From an uncultured bacterium (GTDB lineage: Bacteria; Planctomycetota; Phycisphaerae; Phycisphaerales; SM1A02), in NCBI GenBank assembly GCA_903961015.1, contig CAJCCX010000178.1:1-35190 (forward strand): a stretch of DNA of 35,190 nt, read 5' to 3'. The notes under the pieces are model-generated. The model saw only the letters and a list, made by a program, of their open reading frames with translations. It made no database searches and was not told where the DNA came from. The position numbers and the translations under genes are program-made. This document shows, piece after piece, positions 1-8,794 of this stretch. How positions within the stretch are numbered: the stretch's first letter is position 1; each line of letters starts with the position of its first letter.

Positions 1-1
1 C

Positions 2-463
2 TGGACCGGCATCGATGAATTGGAATCACTGGTGACGGAGTTGGACGATTCTCCAAAGTTGGATGATGCTCTTGCGCGTGCGGCGCGAGAGGAACTTGCA
101 ACTGCGTATTACTACGGTGCACGATTGCTTCGGCTTTCTGGAATGCCAGTGCAAGAGTGGCGCATCGAATCTGGAAAAGCTCGACAGCATTTTCGATATC
201 TTGCTGAACGCGAACTGGCAAAGTCTGCGGACAACGATGGCGCCAACGATGCTGCAAAAAATTATCAGCGGAATCTGGAACTCGTCCTCAATTTGGAACA
301 GTCCAGCCTTGCAGATTTACAGGGAAAGCCCCTGCCGAAAGATTCGCCGCGTGCCGGCAAATCTGGGAAAAGGCCTGGGAAAAGGCCTGGGAAGGGCAAA
401 GGGCCTCCTGCTCAGGATGGTCGTGGCGCTGGAGGTCCACAAGAAATACGCGATGGTTGGTAA
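2..463 (+). CDS. C-terminal part of an unidentified helical protein with a basic Gly/Pro/Lys tail (5' end outside window)
   Basis: The frame is open to the first complete codon at base 2, so the gene starts upstream; a TTG at 20 is only an internal candidate. About 100 visible residues look alpha-helical and amphipathic (runs such as LARAAREELATAYYYGARLL), compatible with a TPR or helical-bundle protein. The last 45 residues are low complexity, with K-R-P-G repeats encoded by two perfect 12-base copies of TGGGAAAAGGCC (364-387). No catalytic motif is visible. It lies 43 bases before the large membrane protein on the same strand, so the two are probably co-transcribed. By analogy with planctomycete MoxR/Bat-type clusters it could be a BatC-like TPR protein, but that is a guess. 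The family is not recognised; that a real gene ends here is fairly certain. Confidence 0.6.
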   Translation, partial: WTGIDELESLVTELDDSPKLDDALARAAREELATAYYYGARLLRLSGMPVQEWRIESGKARQHFRYLAERELAKSADNDGANDAAKNYQRNLELVLNLEQSSLADLQGKPLPKDSPRAGKSGKRPGKRPGKGKGPPAQDGRGAGGPQEIRDGW

Positions 464-506
464 TCAGCATGAAGAACAGAACGACTTCTAGAACCAGAAC
501 ACCACT

Positions 507-3500
507 ATGAAACAGACTATAAAAATATTGAAATTCTCATACGCCTTTACTGCAATTTGCGCTTTTGCAAGCGCTACTGCACTTGGTCAAGGCATGACTA
601 TAAAGCTTGTACCCGCCACACCAGTTGTTCCAGCAAGTGCTTCAGGAACAGTTGGGTTTACTGTCATTCAATCTGCGTCAACTATTGCAATACCAAATGC
701 AACAGCGATTCCAACAGGTGCGGCACTCACAGTTACTACAGACGAGACAGATATTCCATCTGATGCGCAAGGTGTTGGTACTGCGAATCCTTCGGGACCA
801 ATGCTTTCGCCAGAACAATTGGATGACTTGCGACGGGAATACAACGGCGCGAGTTCCCAAGACCGCGAAGCACTGCGTGCGTACTTGCGCGATATGGGAA
901 TTGATATCAAAAAAGTTCTCGGCGGACCGGGCGAGTCGATGGAGCCAAACGCTTCATCACTCGCACAAGCAGTTCGAATGATTGAATTCACGCGAACTCC
1001 ACAGACGGTGCTTGCGGCAAGATCGAAAATCGGATTCGCTGTCGAGGAGAAACCCCCTGCCACCGACTTTGCCGCGACTGCAAAATGGCTTCAATTGCAG
1101 GTGTTTGCTGGCGAATGGGATGCACTCGGTGATGCGCTAGGTCAACTTCCACCAGCAGATGCCATCGCGGTTTATACGCAGATTCTTCAGACGATCAACC
1201 GTTCACAGCGAGGCGATCCCAATCAAAAGCCTGATCCTGGATTGCTGCCCGAAGAAGTTCTTGCGATTGCTGATAGCGCTCCAGAAGCATTAAGTGATTG
1301 GCAAGTGACAATTCTTGCGCAACTGCTGAAAGATGCGGCAGAAAAGTACAGCACCGCACCAATGCTTCAGAAACTTGATGCGAATACTCGAATGTTTGGC
1401 AGACAAGATGCAGCACATCGAGAGCGAACAGTCAAATTCCTCGTCGCTGCGGGTATGGCGCTTGATGCCGCTGCATATTTTCCTCCGCTTGATGATGCGC
1501 GAGCGAAACTTGATGCAGTTGCGCTATTCAATTATGGTCGATATCACGAAGACTTTGCAAACAGTAATCGCGCAGGTGGAGAAACAGAAAGTCAACTGCG
1601 TACTGCATGGGGCTTGTACTGCGAGACTGCGCTGATCGAAAGTGCAGATGCTGGGCTGCGTCAAGATGCAATGCGCCGAGCGATCGACCTTCTGCCTTCG
1701 ATGCCACCTGCACGCGCGTCAGAATGGTTGAATAAAGTCTTTGCCAATGCAACGCTTGCTCCAGCGGCGCTCGAAATCATTGCTTTAAAGGCAGTTTCGC
1801 TGCGTGACAGCCAACTCGATCTTGCTCAGCGTGCGCAGACAATCTTGACAATGAAAGAGTCAGTCGACACTCTGCTTGCGCAAACTGGTCTGGATATTCG
1901 ACTGCTGCGGGTTCCACTTCGAATGTTGACGACAGCACTTGTTGGAGAAGCAGAGTCTGCGTTGGATGGCGATGCTGGCGGTGGCGGTGCCAACCGTGGC
2001 CGTCGTAACCCACGCCAACAAGGTCCTGCAGGACCTCAAGAAAAGAACTTGTTACTTCGTGCGATGCCGAGTGAGAATTGGATGTCAGTACTCGAGCCAA
2101 GCCTTGCAAGTCGCGCGTATCGAGCCGCTGTCGAGATTGCGACGAGCGCAGACGAAGTGGATGTTGCGATCGATTCGTTGTCGCATGCGGTCACGCGATT
2201 TCCTGATCAAGCCGTTGAACTTGCTGACGACTTTTTGCGACGTTGGGAGACTCGACTCGGTCCGCAGAACGAAGTCGATCCCAATCAAATGATGTTCATC
2301 GGTTTTGCACGCGATGGGATGACTTCCGCCCCGCTTACACGTGGACGACAGCGACGAAATCTCGATCGATTGGCGAGACTTATGCTTGTGCTTGAAGAAA
2401 TTGGCGTTGATCCCCGCAAACTCCCAAACGTTGCCAAAGTTTTTAGCGCCTGCCATGGTCGCACCGAAGTTTTCACAAAGGATGGAATCACTAGCATTTT
2501 TGGCCCAATTGATCAACTTGAGGCCGAAACTGCAGCAAGTCTTGCAGATCAAATGCGCACCGGATTGAGTGGCGAATGGCGCGATCGCAAGGCTCAACAA
2601 GCAGCTGGCATGAAGCGATCGCCTGAAGAAATCAACGCAATGGTCGAGCGCGGCTATTCACTTGCGATCGAGTTGATCGACCACTCGATTGCCCAACGCC
2701 CGAAGTCGTGGCGTTATGCGGTTACGAAAGCTGGGCTGACTTATGACCGCGTTCAATATAAACAAGATCAGAAGAAAGAAGACTTTGCGACATACAACCA
2801 ATACCGCAAGGAAGCATTCGAGGCCTTTGCACAAACTGCCAATCGATATGCGGAGGTTGTCAGCCGCGGAGATCAGCGCGATGATCCTGGCGTTTACATT
2901 GCGTGGTTCAGTGCCGCAGTTGGCGCAACAGAACTGAATTATCTCACGCGAGATGATTTGCTCGTTGAGGGTTCGCCACAGGATGATCAGATAGACCTCA
3001 TTCGCAAATCGATTCAGCAACTTCCTGCTGGTGCTGCAGAACGACACACGGCTGCGTTTGCGCAGGCAATCACGGATGCACTTGGCAAGCTCGAACCCGA
3101 CGTGAAGCCACGTATTGTTCGCCACGCAATGCGAATCATTGGTGACAACCCTGCTGGCGCATCTCTGCGACGACTGACCGATCTGTATCAGGATCTCATG
3201 AAGGACGAAATCAAATTACGACTTGCAATCGATGGAGATGACCAAGTTGGATCGAACCAGCGTTTCGGTGCGACGCTCACGCTGCGTTTCACTGGCGAAG
3301 TAGACAGAGAAACAGGCGGATTTAGCCGATATTTGCAAAACGATGTCTGGGCTCGAGTTGGCAATTCGTATCGTCCGATGAACTATCGCGACCTTCTGAA
3401 GAAAAGTCTTGATGCATCATTTGGCGACAACTTCGAAATCGACGGTATCGGATTTTTCGAAGCTCTCGCTCCACCGCGACCAATTCGCGAAAGTGGCGCA

Positions 3501-4499
3501 GACGGTTGGTTGGAAAAGCCAGTTGCATATGTCGTATTGAAGGCCAAAGATCCGAGCGTTGACCGTATTCCCCAAATGACTATGGATATGCACTTCAACG
3601 ACACTGCTGGACCAGTTGTGCTGCCAGTTATGTCCAATTCCCCACAGATTGATGCTGCGAAATCGAGTGGCCTTCGTCCATTGAAGAATCTTGAAGTCAT
3701 TCAGACTGTGGACTTGCGTGACATGGAAAATTCGCAGAAAGGTCGTCCAATTATTTTCGAAATTCAAGCAAAGGCCGATGGGATAGTTCCAGAACTTCCT
3801 GAACTTTTATCTGGCTATATGAACGCAATACCAGGTTACGAACTCTCCGCAAATGGGATCGAATCGAGACCTATAAATCTGATTGAAGCAGATGGCGGAT
3901 CCTCTGCTATGAAATCCATGATGATGTTCAATCAACAACCACAGAAAATTGATTACATCCAAGCAGATGAAACTGGTACGTATCGACTTCCAACTGAGAG
4001 ATCGTGGATACTCACCTTCACTCCGACTGCGTCGACAGTTGGAAGTGCATTTACTTTTCCAACGCTCAACGACAAGTTGCAGGGAACACTTGTTTCAAGG
4101 CAATTTTCGGATATGGATGTGGTCACGATCACAGAACCGTCGGTTGCGGTGCATGCGCGACTATTGAGTTTAAGAAATCTGATTCTTACAGGAATCGCTT
4201 GCCTACTCATCGTGATTGGCTACATCGCACTACGTCGGCGCAAACCCGTTGCGATCGAACAGAGCTCGCATCTTCCCTCCCGTATCACTCCCATGAGCGT
4301 GATCACAGCGTTACGCAGAATTGATTGGGAGCGCGGCGCAGTTCTGACGCCATCTCAGCGCACATCATTGATTGCCGAGATCACGACACTGGAACAAACT
4401 TACTTCGGCCGAAGCGAGTCAATCGACGCACTGCAGAATGGCGAAGCGACGGATCAACTTCGTGGTGCGCTCGACAGATGGGCAAGGGTTGGGAGATGA
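507..4499 (+). CDS. Large secreted, C-terminally membrane-anchored protein of unknown function (1330 aa)
   Basis: Begins with a clear Sec signal peptide: a basic start (MKQTIKILK), a hydrophobic core to about residue 23, and an A-x-A-like site near ATALGQ. A long, mostly alpha-helical extracytoplasmic region follows, broken by a Gly/Arg/Pro-rich loop near residues 488-512. After about residue 900 the sequence becomes more beta-like. One transmembrane helix lies around residues 1225-1242, followed by R-R-R and an 85-residue cytoplasmic tail, which fits type I topology. The shape (large periplasmic part, one late helix, short helical tail) resembles planctomycete BatD-like proteins, but I see no diagnostic motif. 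No good Shine-Dalgarno precedes the ATG. The stop overlaps the next start as ATGA, so translation is probably coupled to the lipoprotein gene. Confidence 0.85.
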   Translation: MKQTIKILKFSYAFTAICAFASATALGQGMTIKLVPATPVVPASASGTVGFTVIQSASTIAIPNATAIPTGAALTVTTDETDIPSDAQGVGTANPSGPMLSPEQLDDLRREYNGASSQDREALRAYLRDMGIDIKKVLGGPGESMEPNASSLAQAVRMIEFTRTPQTVLAARSKIGFAVEEKPPATDFAATAKWLQLQVFAGEWDALGDALGQLPPADAIAVYTQILQTINRSQRGDPNQKPDPGLLPEEVLAIADSAPEALSDWQVTILAQLLKDAAEKYSTAPMLQKLDANTRMFGRQDAAHRERTVKFLVAAGMALDAAAYFPPLDDARAKLDAVALFNYGRYHEDFANSNRAGGETESQLRTAWGLYCETALIESADAGLRQDAMRRAIDLLPSMPPARASEWLNKVFANATLAPAALEIIALKAVSLRDSQLDLAQRAQTILTMKESVDTLLAQTGLDIRLLRVPLRMLTTALVGEAESALDGDAGGGGANRGRRNPRQQGPAGPQEKNLLLRAMPSENWMSVLEPSLASRAYRAAVEIATSADEVDVAIDSLSHAVTRFPDQAVELADDFLRRWETRLGPQNEVDPNQMMFIGFARDGMTSAPLTRGRQRRNLDRLARLMLVLEEIGVDPRKLPNVAKVFSACHGRTEVFTKDGITSIFGPIDQLEAETAASLADQMRTGLSGEWRDRKAQQAAGMKRSPEEINAMVERGYSLAIELIDHSIAQRPKSWRYAVTKAGLTYDRVQYKQDQKKEDFATYNQYRKEAFEAFAQTANRYAEVVSRGDQRDDPGVYIAWFSAAVGATELNYLTRDDLLVEGSPQDDQIDLIRKSIQQLPAGAAERHTAAFAQAITDALGKLEPDVKPRIVRHAMRIIGDNPAGASLRRLTDLYQDLMKDEIKLRLAIDGDDQVGSNQRFGATLTLRFTGEVDRETGGFSRYLQNDVWARVGNSYRPMNYRDLLKKSLDASFGDNFEIDGIGFFEALAPPRPIRESGADGWLEKPVAYVVLKAKDPSVDRIPQMTMDMHFNDTAGPVVLPVMSNSPQIDAAKSSGLRPLKNLEVIQTVDLRDMENSQKGRPIIFEIQAKADGIVPELPELLSGYMNAIPGYELSANGIESRPINLIEADGGSSAMKSMMMFNQQPQKIDYIQADETGTYRLPTERSWILTFTPTASTVGSAFTFPTLNDKLQGTLVSRQFSDMDVVTITEPSVAVHARLLSLRNLILTGIACLLIVIGYIALRRRKPVAIEQSSHLPSRITPMSVITALRRIDWERGAVLTPSQRTSLIAEITTLEQTYFGRSESIDALQNGEATDQLRGALDRWARVGR

Positions 4500-4954
4500 G
4501 GCGACCACTCAGCCTGCAAATAAATCTGGCACGCTTCATTGCTAGGGCTCTTCCACTTATGCTCTTCTCATCCCTTGCTTGCCTAGGTTGCAACACACTT
4601 CCAGGGAAATTGCTTGTCATCCAATCGACTTATTCTCCGCCAGTTGTGCCAGCGGATCCGAAGGGTCAGTACGAAATCTCGGTCTATTTTATGCTCCAAA
4701 ATATTGGAGAGTCTCCCATTCAAGTCCAAAGACTGCGAACAAGTTCCAGTTCTTCAATGACCAGCGAGCCCGCAGTTCCTTGCAATATTGATCCCGGTCA
4801 AACCATCAAGGTGTCATTCAACGCAACAACAATTGAGCAAAAAGTGACTCGATATGCGTGGGTAGAGACAAACAGCGATCGGGTTGAGCTGAAAGTGACT
4901 TTGGATCCAAAGAAGATGCGTGCGGCTGTGGAAGCAGCAAAGCTTGATAAATAG
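4496..4954 (+). CDS. DUF1573-like lipoprotein lacking the usual Cys-Gly-Cys motif
   Basis: The ATG at 4496 overlaps the upstream TGA (ATGA); a longer in-frame reading from 4325 would lie inside the upstream gene and is not credible. The N-terminus is basic (MRRPLSLQ), then hydrophobic, with cysteines at SLAC and LGC, so it is a likely lipoprotein although neither lipobox is perfect. The body is one immunoglobulin-like beta domain with the DUF1573 pattern: a strand ending in N-I-G-E-S-P-I, then V-Q-R-L-R-T-S, then a D-P-G-Q turn, then V-E-T-N-S-D. Typical DUF1573 proteins carry S-C-G-C after the R-T; here that site is a run of serines, so any metal or disulfide role is lost. The partner is unknown, but coupling suggests it works with the large membrane protein at the envelope. 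Confidence 0.75.
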   Translation: MRRPLSLQINLARFIARALPLMLFSSLACLGCNTLPGKLLVIQSTYSPPVVPADPKGQYEISVYFMLQNIGESPIQVQRLRTSSSSSMTSEPAVPCNIDPGQTIKVSFNATTIEQKVTRYAWVETNSDRVELKVTLDPKKMRAAVEAAKLDK

Positions 4955-4968
4955 TGCGATGAAAGTGA

Positions 4969-5916
4969 TCAGCACTTGCAATTCGACTTGCACAATTTTC
5001 TCGCACTCACATCGAGGCTGGTAATGAAATCGCTCGGCTTACTCCCTGGGGGAAGCGCTTCGACGATCTTGCGATACAGCGGATCTTCCCAATTTGTCAG
5101 TGCGTCGATGTAATGAGACTTTGGTGTGAGCACGATTTCAGAAAGTCCCGCCGCGATCGCCTGAGCGCGTGTTTCGTCGACAAGCACTGCACCAGCCACG
5201 CAACCAACGAGCGCTTCGATATCTCGTAGCACGGCTTCTGGCAGCGGCCGCAGAAGTGCAAGATCTGAAACCGCCACTCGACCACCAGGCTTCAGTACAC
5301 GAGCGATCTCTCGCCACACTTGATTCTTATCTGGCGAAAGATTGAGCACACAGTTTGAGATAACCACATCAACGCTTGCGTCCGCCACTGGAAGATGCTC
5401 AATCTCTCCAAGACGAAACTCGACATTTGAAAGCCCCGTGTTCTCACTATAAATCGAAAGATTGCGCCGAGCCTTCGTGATCATGTCGGGGGTCATATCA
5501 ACACCGATGACCTTTCCAGTTGAACCAACCTTGGGGCCCGCAACAAAGCAATCAAATCCACCGCCAGCGCCAAGATCCAGCACAACTTCGCCCATTTTTA
5601 GAGATGCGATTGCCGTTGGATTTCCGCACGAAAGCCCCATGTTCGATTCGCTTGGAGTTGCGGCAAGTTCACTCTGCGAATAGCCGATCGCCTGCGCAAG
5701 AGCGGCTGGGGTGAACGTTGCAGGACCGCAACATCCTCCACCAGCAGTGGGAGAACAAGAAGCGTTCGGCGCCGCAACAACAGACGACCATGAACCGCTT
5801 TGTGCGATCCGCGAGTACCCCTCACGCACTTGCTCACGAAGAGCATCGTCCGTGACGGCCTGATTGGCATTTGGCTGTTGACTTGCACTCTTTTTACTTG
5901 GTTCGTTACTTTTCAT
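4969..5916 (-). CDS. arsM: Arsenite S-adenosylmethionine methyltransferase (ArsM)
   Basis: A 315-residue class I methyltransferase that transfers methyl groups from SAM to trivalent arsenic, a cytoplasmic detoxification step. Motif I is V-L-D-L-G-A-G-G-G-F-D-C-F near residues 112-124, followed by V-I-G-V-D-M-T-P-D-M. ArsM-type cysteines are C97 (G-L-S-C-G-N-P), C189 (I-S-N-C-V-L-N-L) and C239 (V-G-C-V-A-G-A). There are extra pairs at C62-C63 (G-G-C-C-G-P) and a Cys-rich end (K-L-C-K-S-N-C-K-C). The start at 5916 is chosen because GGAG lies 7 bases upstream; a further 35 codons are open upstream but do not resemble ArsM. It is divergent from the decarboxylase gene. No arsR, arsC or arsB gene lies nearby, so it appears to be a stand-alone arsM. 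Confidence 0.9.
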   Translation of the reverse strand: MKSNEPSKKSASQQPNANQAVTDDALREQVREGYSRIAQSGSWSSVVAAPNASCSPTAGGGCCGPATFTPAALAQAIGYSQSELAATPSESNMGLSCGNPTAIASLKMGEVVLDLGAGGGFDCFVAGPKVGSTGKVIGVDMTPDMITKARRNLSIYSENTGLSNVEFRLGEIEHLPVADASVDVVISNCVLNLSPDKNQVWREIARVLKPGGRVAVSDLALLRPLPEAVLRDIEALVGCVAGAVLVDETRAQAIAAGLSEIVLTPKSHYIDALTNWEDPLYRKIVEALPPGSKPSDFITSLDVSARKLCKSNCKC

Positions 5917-5933
5917 AGCAAACTCCATTAGAA

Positions 5934-5946
5934 GCGGCAATGCCGC
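5934..5946 (-). promoter_or_regulatory. Small perfect hairpin in the arsM leader
   Basis: GCGGC and GCCGC form a 5-bp GC-only stem around a 3-base loop, 18 bases upstream of the arsM ATG and just 5' of its Shine-Dalgarno. In the mRNA it could affect ribosome access or protect the 5' end. The stem is short and could be chance; no arsenic-responsive operator was identified in this gap. Confidence 0.3.
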
Positions 5947-6087
5947 AATTGATTCCCCGAACAAACCGCCGGCCTTCGCACACGAACTCGCCGTTCGTCC
6001 AAACTTTGGAAACCTCAAGAATCCCAACGTAGTCGAATAGTTGAATACAAACCGTACTCTAGCAAATCACAGCCGAGGTTTCTTGAT

Positions 6088-6112
6088 TTAAGATATCATA
6101 CTCCTAATATCT
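6088..6112 (+). promoter_or_regulatory. Candidate operator: inverted repeat AGATAT-N10-ATATCT next to the decarboxylase start
   Basis: AGATAT (6091-6096) and ATATCT (6107-6112) are a perfect 6-bp inverted repeat with a 10-bp spacer, ending 3 bases before the ATG at 6116, in an AT-rich stretch of the 199-bp divergent gap. The 25-bp block beginning TTAAGA and ending AATATCT matches the block at 8792-8816 at 17 of 25 positions. A related block occurs on the other strand at 26610-26634. A protein bound here would block initiation of the decarboxylase gene. The binding factor is unknown. Confidence 0.4.
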
Positions 6113-6115
6113 ATT

Positions 6116-7855
6116 ATGCCTAAATCCACCACGACCGTCGCTCAACACCTCCTCAACCGAGTTGCTCAAATGGGTGCAGCCCATGTCATTGGCGTTCCCG
6201 GGGACTTTTCGTTTCCAATCACTGACGCTGCCTGCGTCCATCCAGAGATGAAGTGGGTTGGGTGCTGCAACGAACTCAATGCGGCATATATGGCTGATGG
6301 ATACGCACGCGTACGCGGAATTGGCGTCTTAACGACAACTTTTGGCGTCGGCGAACTCAGCGCTCTCAATGGCATTGCTGGCGCATTCGCCGAACGCGTC
6401 CCAGTCGTGCACTTGGTTGGGATGCCCGCAACGTCGACTCAAGCATTGCGAGCAATTGTCCATCACACTCTTGGCGATGGTGATTTCGGTGCGTGGGCAG
6501 GGATGTCGAGTCGAATTTCTTGTGCAAGCGCACTGCTTACTATGGACAACGCTGTCGCAGAAATTGAGCGTTGCCTCAATGCCGCCGCCGCTCACAGTCA
6601 GCCTGTGTACATCGGTATCCCAGCAGATGTTGCGGAGACTCCCCTTTCAAACTCAAGCCTTCCGCAGATTCGCCAGCCTCTTCGGTCCAATCCTGCAAGT
6701 GACCACGATGCGCTCCACGCCGCAGCTGAGGAGATTCTTGAACGCATCGCAAATTCGCGGCGCACTTGCATCTTGGTTGGATCAATCGTCGCACGACTTG
6801 GGCTGCGCAAGCAGACGACTGATTTCGTCGAAGCATCGGGTCTTCCCTTTGCCACGATGTGGATGGACAAATCCATTTTGGATGAAACCCACCCACAACA
6901 TTGTGGCATGTACAGCGGATCCCTCGCAAATGATCAGGTTCGTGAGTTCGTGGAATCAAGTGACCTTGTGATCAATCTTGGCGCGATCCTGAGTGATCTG
7001 AATACAGGCATCTACACAGCCAAGCTCGATCGAATGCGCTGCATAACCATCATGCGCAACACGACGACCATTGCGGCAGCTGCATATCGCGATGTGCACA
7101 TGAGTGATCTACTTCGCATCCTCTGCGTCGGTTGCAAGCGCGCGCCAAAAAAGTCGTCGTGGCCGAGTATTCAAGGTTTAGGTGCACCTCAGGGAGATCC
7201 CGAGGGACCTATTGCCTCGCCGTTTCTCTTCCCATCCATCGAGCAGTTCATGCGAACGGGCGACATGATTTTTGCAGAGACTGGAACTATTTCAATGGGG
7301 CTTCTTTCCGCGCGCATGCCTCGAGGCGCAGATTTCATGAACCAAGCTCTCTGGGGTTCTGTTGGTTGGGCGGTGCCGGCGGGAATTGGTGGCGCATTAG
7401 CAGATCAGATGCGGCGAACAGTCATCGTTACTGGTGAAGGTGCCCATCAATTTTCACCGCAGGAACTCGGAACAGCATCGCGCATGGGATTAAACCCAAT
7501 CATCATTGTTGTAAATAATTCTGGCTATCTCACCGAGCGAATTCTTTGTCGCGACCCAGAGATGCAATACAACGACGTTCAACCTTGGAATTATTCAGCA
7601 CTCCCCGAAGCGATGGGATGCGCTGGATGGAAGAGCACTCGCGTTCAAACCTGCTCGCAGTTCGCCGAAGCTCTGGCAGCAGCAAGCCATCATGGCAACG
7701 GCACATACATCGAGGTAATGGTTCCACGCGACGACTTGCCACCATTTGGAAAATCCATTCGCGATTTTCTACACTCGATGCGCGGCGTCCAAGTCGTCAA
7801 TCATCCACCGGAACGACCTCTTGAAGCGCTGACATCTGCTCGATATATGGCTTGA
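6116..7855 (+). CDS. Thiamine diphosphate-dependent 2-oxo acid decarboxylase (pyruvate/indolepyruvate decarboxylase family)
   Basis: A cytoplasmic 579-residue enzyme, close to the usual 550-570 of the family, which decarboxylates pyruvate, phenylpyruvate or indolepyruvate to the aldehyde. The N-terminal domain has G-V-P-G-D (D30), the cofactor-activating glutamate in N-E-L-N-A-A-Y (E53) and the paired catalytic histidines I-V-H-H-T-L-G (H116, H117). The C-terminal ThDP/Mg fold has G-E-G (440-442) to N-N (467-468), followed by S-G-Y-L-T-E with E474, matching the catalytic glutamate of pyruvate decarboxylases. All key residues are present, which separates it from acetolactate synthases. Substrate cannot be fixed from sequence. 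ATG 6116 has no clear Shine-Dalgarno. The last 59 bases overlap the convergent ABC ATPase gene. Confidence 0.85.
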   Translation: MPKSTTTVAQHLLNRVAQMGAAHVIGVPGDFSFPITDAACVHPEMKWVGCCNELNAAYMADGYARVRGIGVLTTTFGVGELSALNGIAGAFAERVPVVHLVGMPATSTQALRAIVHHTLGDGDFGAWAGMSSRISCASALLTMDNAVAEIERCLNAAAAHSQPVYIGIPADVAETPLSNSSLPQIRQPLRSNPASDHDALHAAAEEILERIANSRRTCILVGSIVARLGLRKQTTDFVEASGLPFATMWMDKSILDETHPQHCGMYSGSLANDQVREFVESSDLVINLGAILSDLNTGIYTAKLDRMRCITIMRNTTTIAAAAYRDVHMSDLLRILCVGCKRAPKKSSWPSIQGLGAPQGDPEGPIASPFLFPSIEQFMRTGDMIFAETGTISMGLLSARMPRGADFMNQALWGSVGWAVPAGIGGALADQMRRTVIVTGEGAHQFSPQELGTASRMGLNPIIIVVNNSGYLTERILCRDPEMQYNDVQPWNYSALPEAMGCAGWKSTRVQTCSQFAEALAAASHHGNGTYIEVMVPRDDLPPFGKSIRDFLHSMRGVQVVNHPPERPLEALTSARYMA

Positions 7856-8672
7856 TGTGCTCATCATCCATCGTCATAAAATTGTCGAATGTTCCGTCGT
7901 AAAAGACCTTCCCATCGACGAGCATGACGACTCGAGGCTTCAGTCTGCGCAACAGCCCAGTGTCATGAGTGACGACGACACTCGTACGGGTGATGCCGGA
8001 TTCTGGCAGCGAATGATGTGTGGACTCGATCAGCAACTGAATGGTCGCGCACATTTCAGGATCGAGTCCAGCCGTTGGCTCGTCATAGAAAACAAGGACG
8101 GGATCCATCACAAGTGCACGCGCAATCGCCAGGCGTTTCGCCATTCCGCCTGACAGGTCATCGCGGTCGCGAAGCATGATCTCGTCTGCATTGAGACCGA
8201 CCGACTGCAAGGCAACCCGTGCCAGCGGCATAATCTGCTCGTCCGTTAGCCCTTTGATCTCTGACGGCCAGAATGCCAAATTATAAAAAACACTCCCACT
8301 GAGGAGCGCATTCTTCTGAAAAACAACCGCCCAGTGGACGCGCAATCGGTCGAGATCTTCGTCGGACATTCCGCTGAGATTCTCAAGCGGAGAACCTTTC
8401 ACATCATGATTGGCCATCATGACCTTCCCCGAATCGGGTTGAAAATGCCCCGTCATATGTTTCAACAAGACGGTTTTCCCGCAACCGCTGCCACCAATTA
8501 TCGCAATCATCTCCCCTCGACGCACAGTCAAATTGATGCCCCGGAGCACCATCTGATCGCTAAATGACTTGTAAACCTCCTGAATACTGATTTCGGTTGC
8601 TTGATCCGAATTTCGTGGATCGAAAGCGTCCACAGTCGCAGTGCCATTAGGAGTCTGTTTCGAGGGCTTCAT
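7797..8672 (-). CDS. ABC transporter ATP-binding protein of the MlaF/MCE type
   Basis: Cytoplasmic ATPase of an ABC importer-like complex; the closest recognisable group moves lipids with MCE-domain partners (MlaF/Ttg2A/Mkl). Walker A G-G-S-G-C-G-K-T is at residues 60-67, the Q-loop in V-F-Q-K-N-A-L-L (Q119), the signature L-S-G-G-M at 173-177, Walker B V-L-V-F-Y-D-E ending at E198, and the H-loop V-V-V-T-H-D at H236. The G-A/N-A-L-L after the Q-loop and the L-S-G-G-M-A-K-R signature are typical of the Mla group. About 25 leader residues precede the fold, so a later start is possible. No MlaE permease or MCE protein is adjacent, so it is an orphan here. Its 3' end overlaps the decarboxylase gene by 59 bases. 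Confidence 0.85.
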   Translation of the reverse strand: MKPSKQTPNGTATVDAFDPRNSDQATEISIQEVYKSFSDQMVLRGINLTVRRGEMIAIIGGSGCGKTVLLKHMTGHFQPDSGKVMMANHDVKGSPLENLSGMSDEDLDRLRVHWAVVFQKNALLSGSVFYNLAFWPSEIKGLTDEQIMPLARVALQSVGLNADEIMLRDRDDLSGGMAKRLAIARALVMDPVLVFYDEPTAGLDPEMCATIQLLIESTHHSLPESGITRTSVVVTHDTGLLRRLKPRVVMLVDGKVFYDGTFDNFMTMDDEHIKPYIEQMSALQEVVPVDD

Positions 8673-8764
8673 TGGAGTGCGTTGAGAATAGTGGCGCGCG
8701 CAACATAAGGGATGCTAAAAAATGAGCGCAAGAGACGAAAGGGAGTCCGATCGGACAACATTTC

Positions 8765-8794
8765 TTGACAAACGCCGTAGTCATGGTCTAATTA
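8765..8794 (+). promoter_or_regulatory. Sigma70-like promoter for the pentaheme cytochrome operon
   Basis: A perfect TTGACA -35 (8765-8770) and TAATTA (8789-8794) are separated by 18 bases. The gene start is ATG 8833, with AGGAG at 8822-8826 six bases upstream. The likely transcription start falls in the block 8792-8816 that resembles the repeat upstream of the decarboxylase gene, so a regulator bound there would cover the -10 and start site. Confidence 0.6.

Noticed and set aside
63-491. Alternative 142-residue frame overlapping the first partial gene
   Set aside because: Composition is unlike a natural protein. The other frame is open to the window edge and has a coherent helical and low-complexity pattern.
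4325-4495. Upstream extension of the DUF1573-like lipoprotein
   Set aside because: The extension overlaps the preceding gene by 58 codons and would bury the lipoprotein signal.
4955-4990. AAGTG-ATCAG-CACTT as a terminator between the lipoprotein gene and arsM
   Set aside because: The stem is only 5 bp, partly inside the arsM coding end, with no T-run; not enough to call.
6080-6100. FNR-type site (TTGAT ... ATCA) upstream of the decarboxylase gene
   Set aside because: TTGAT is present, but the spacing to ATCA does not fit the TTGAT-N4-ATCAA consensus.
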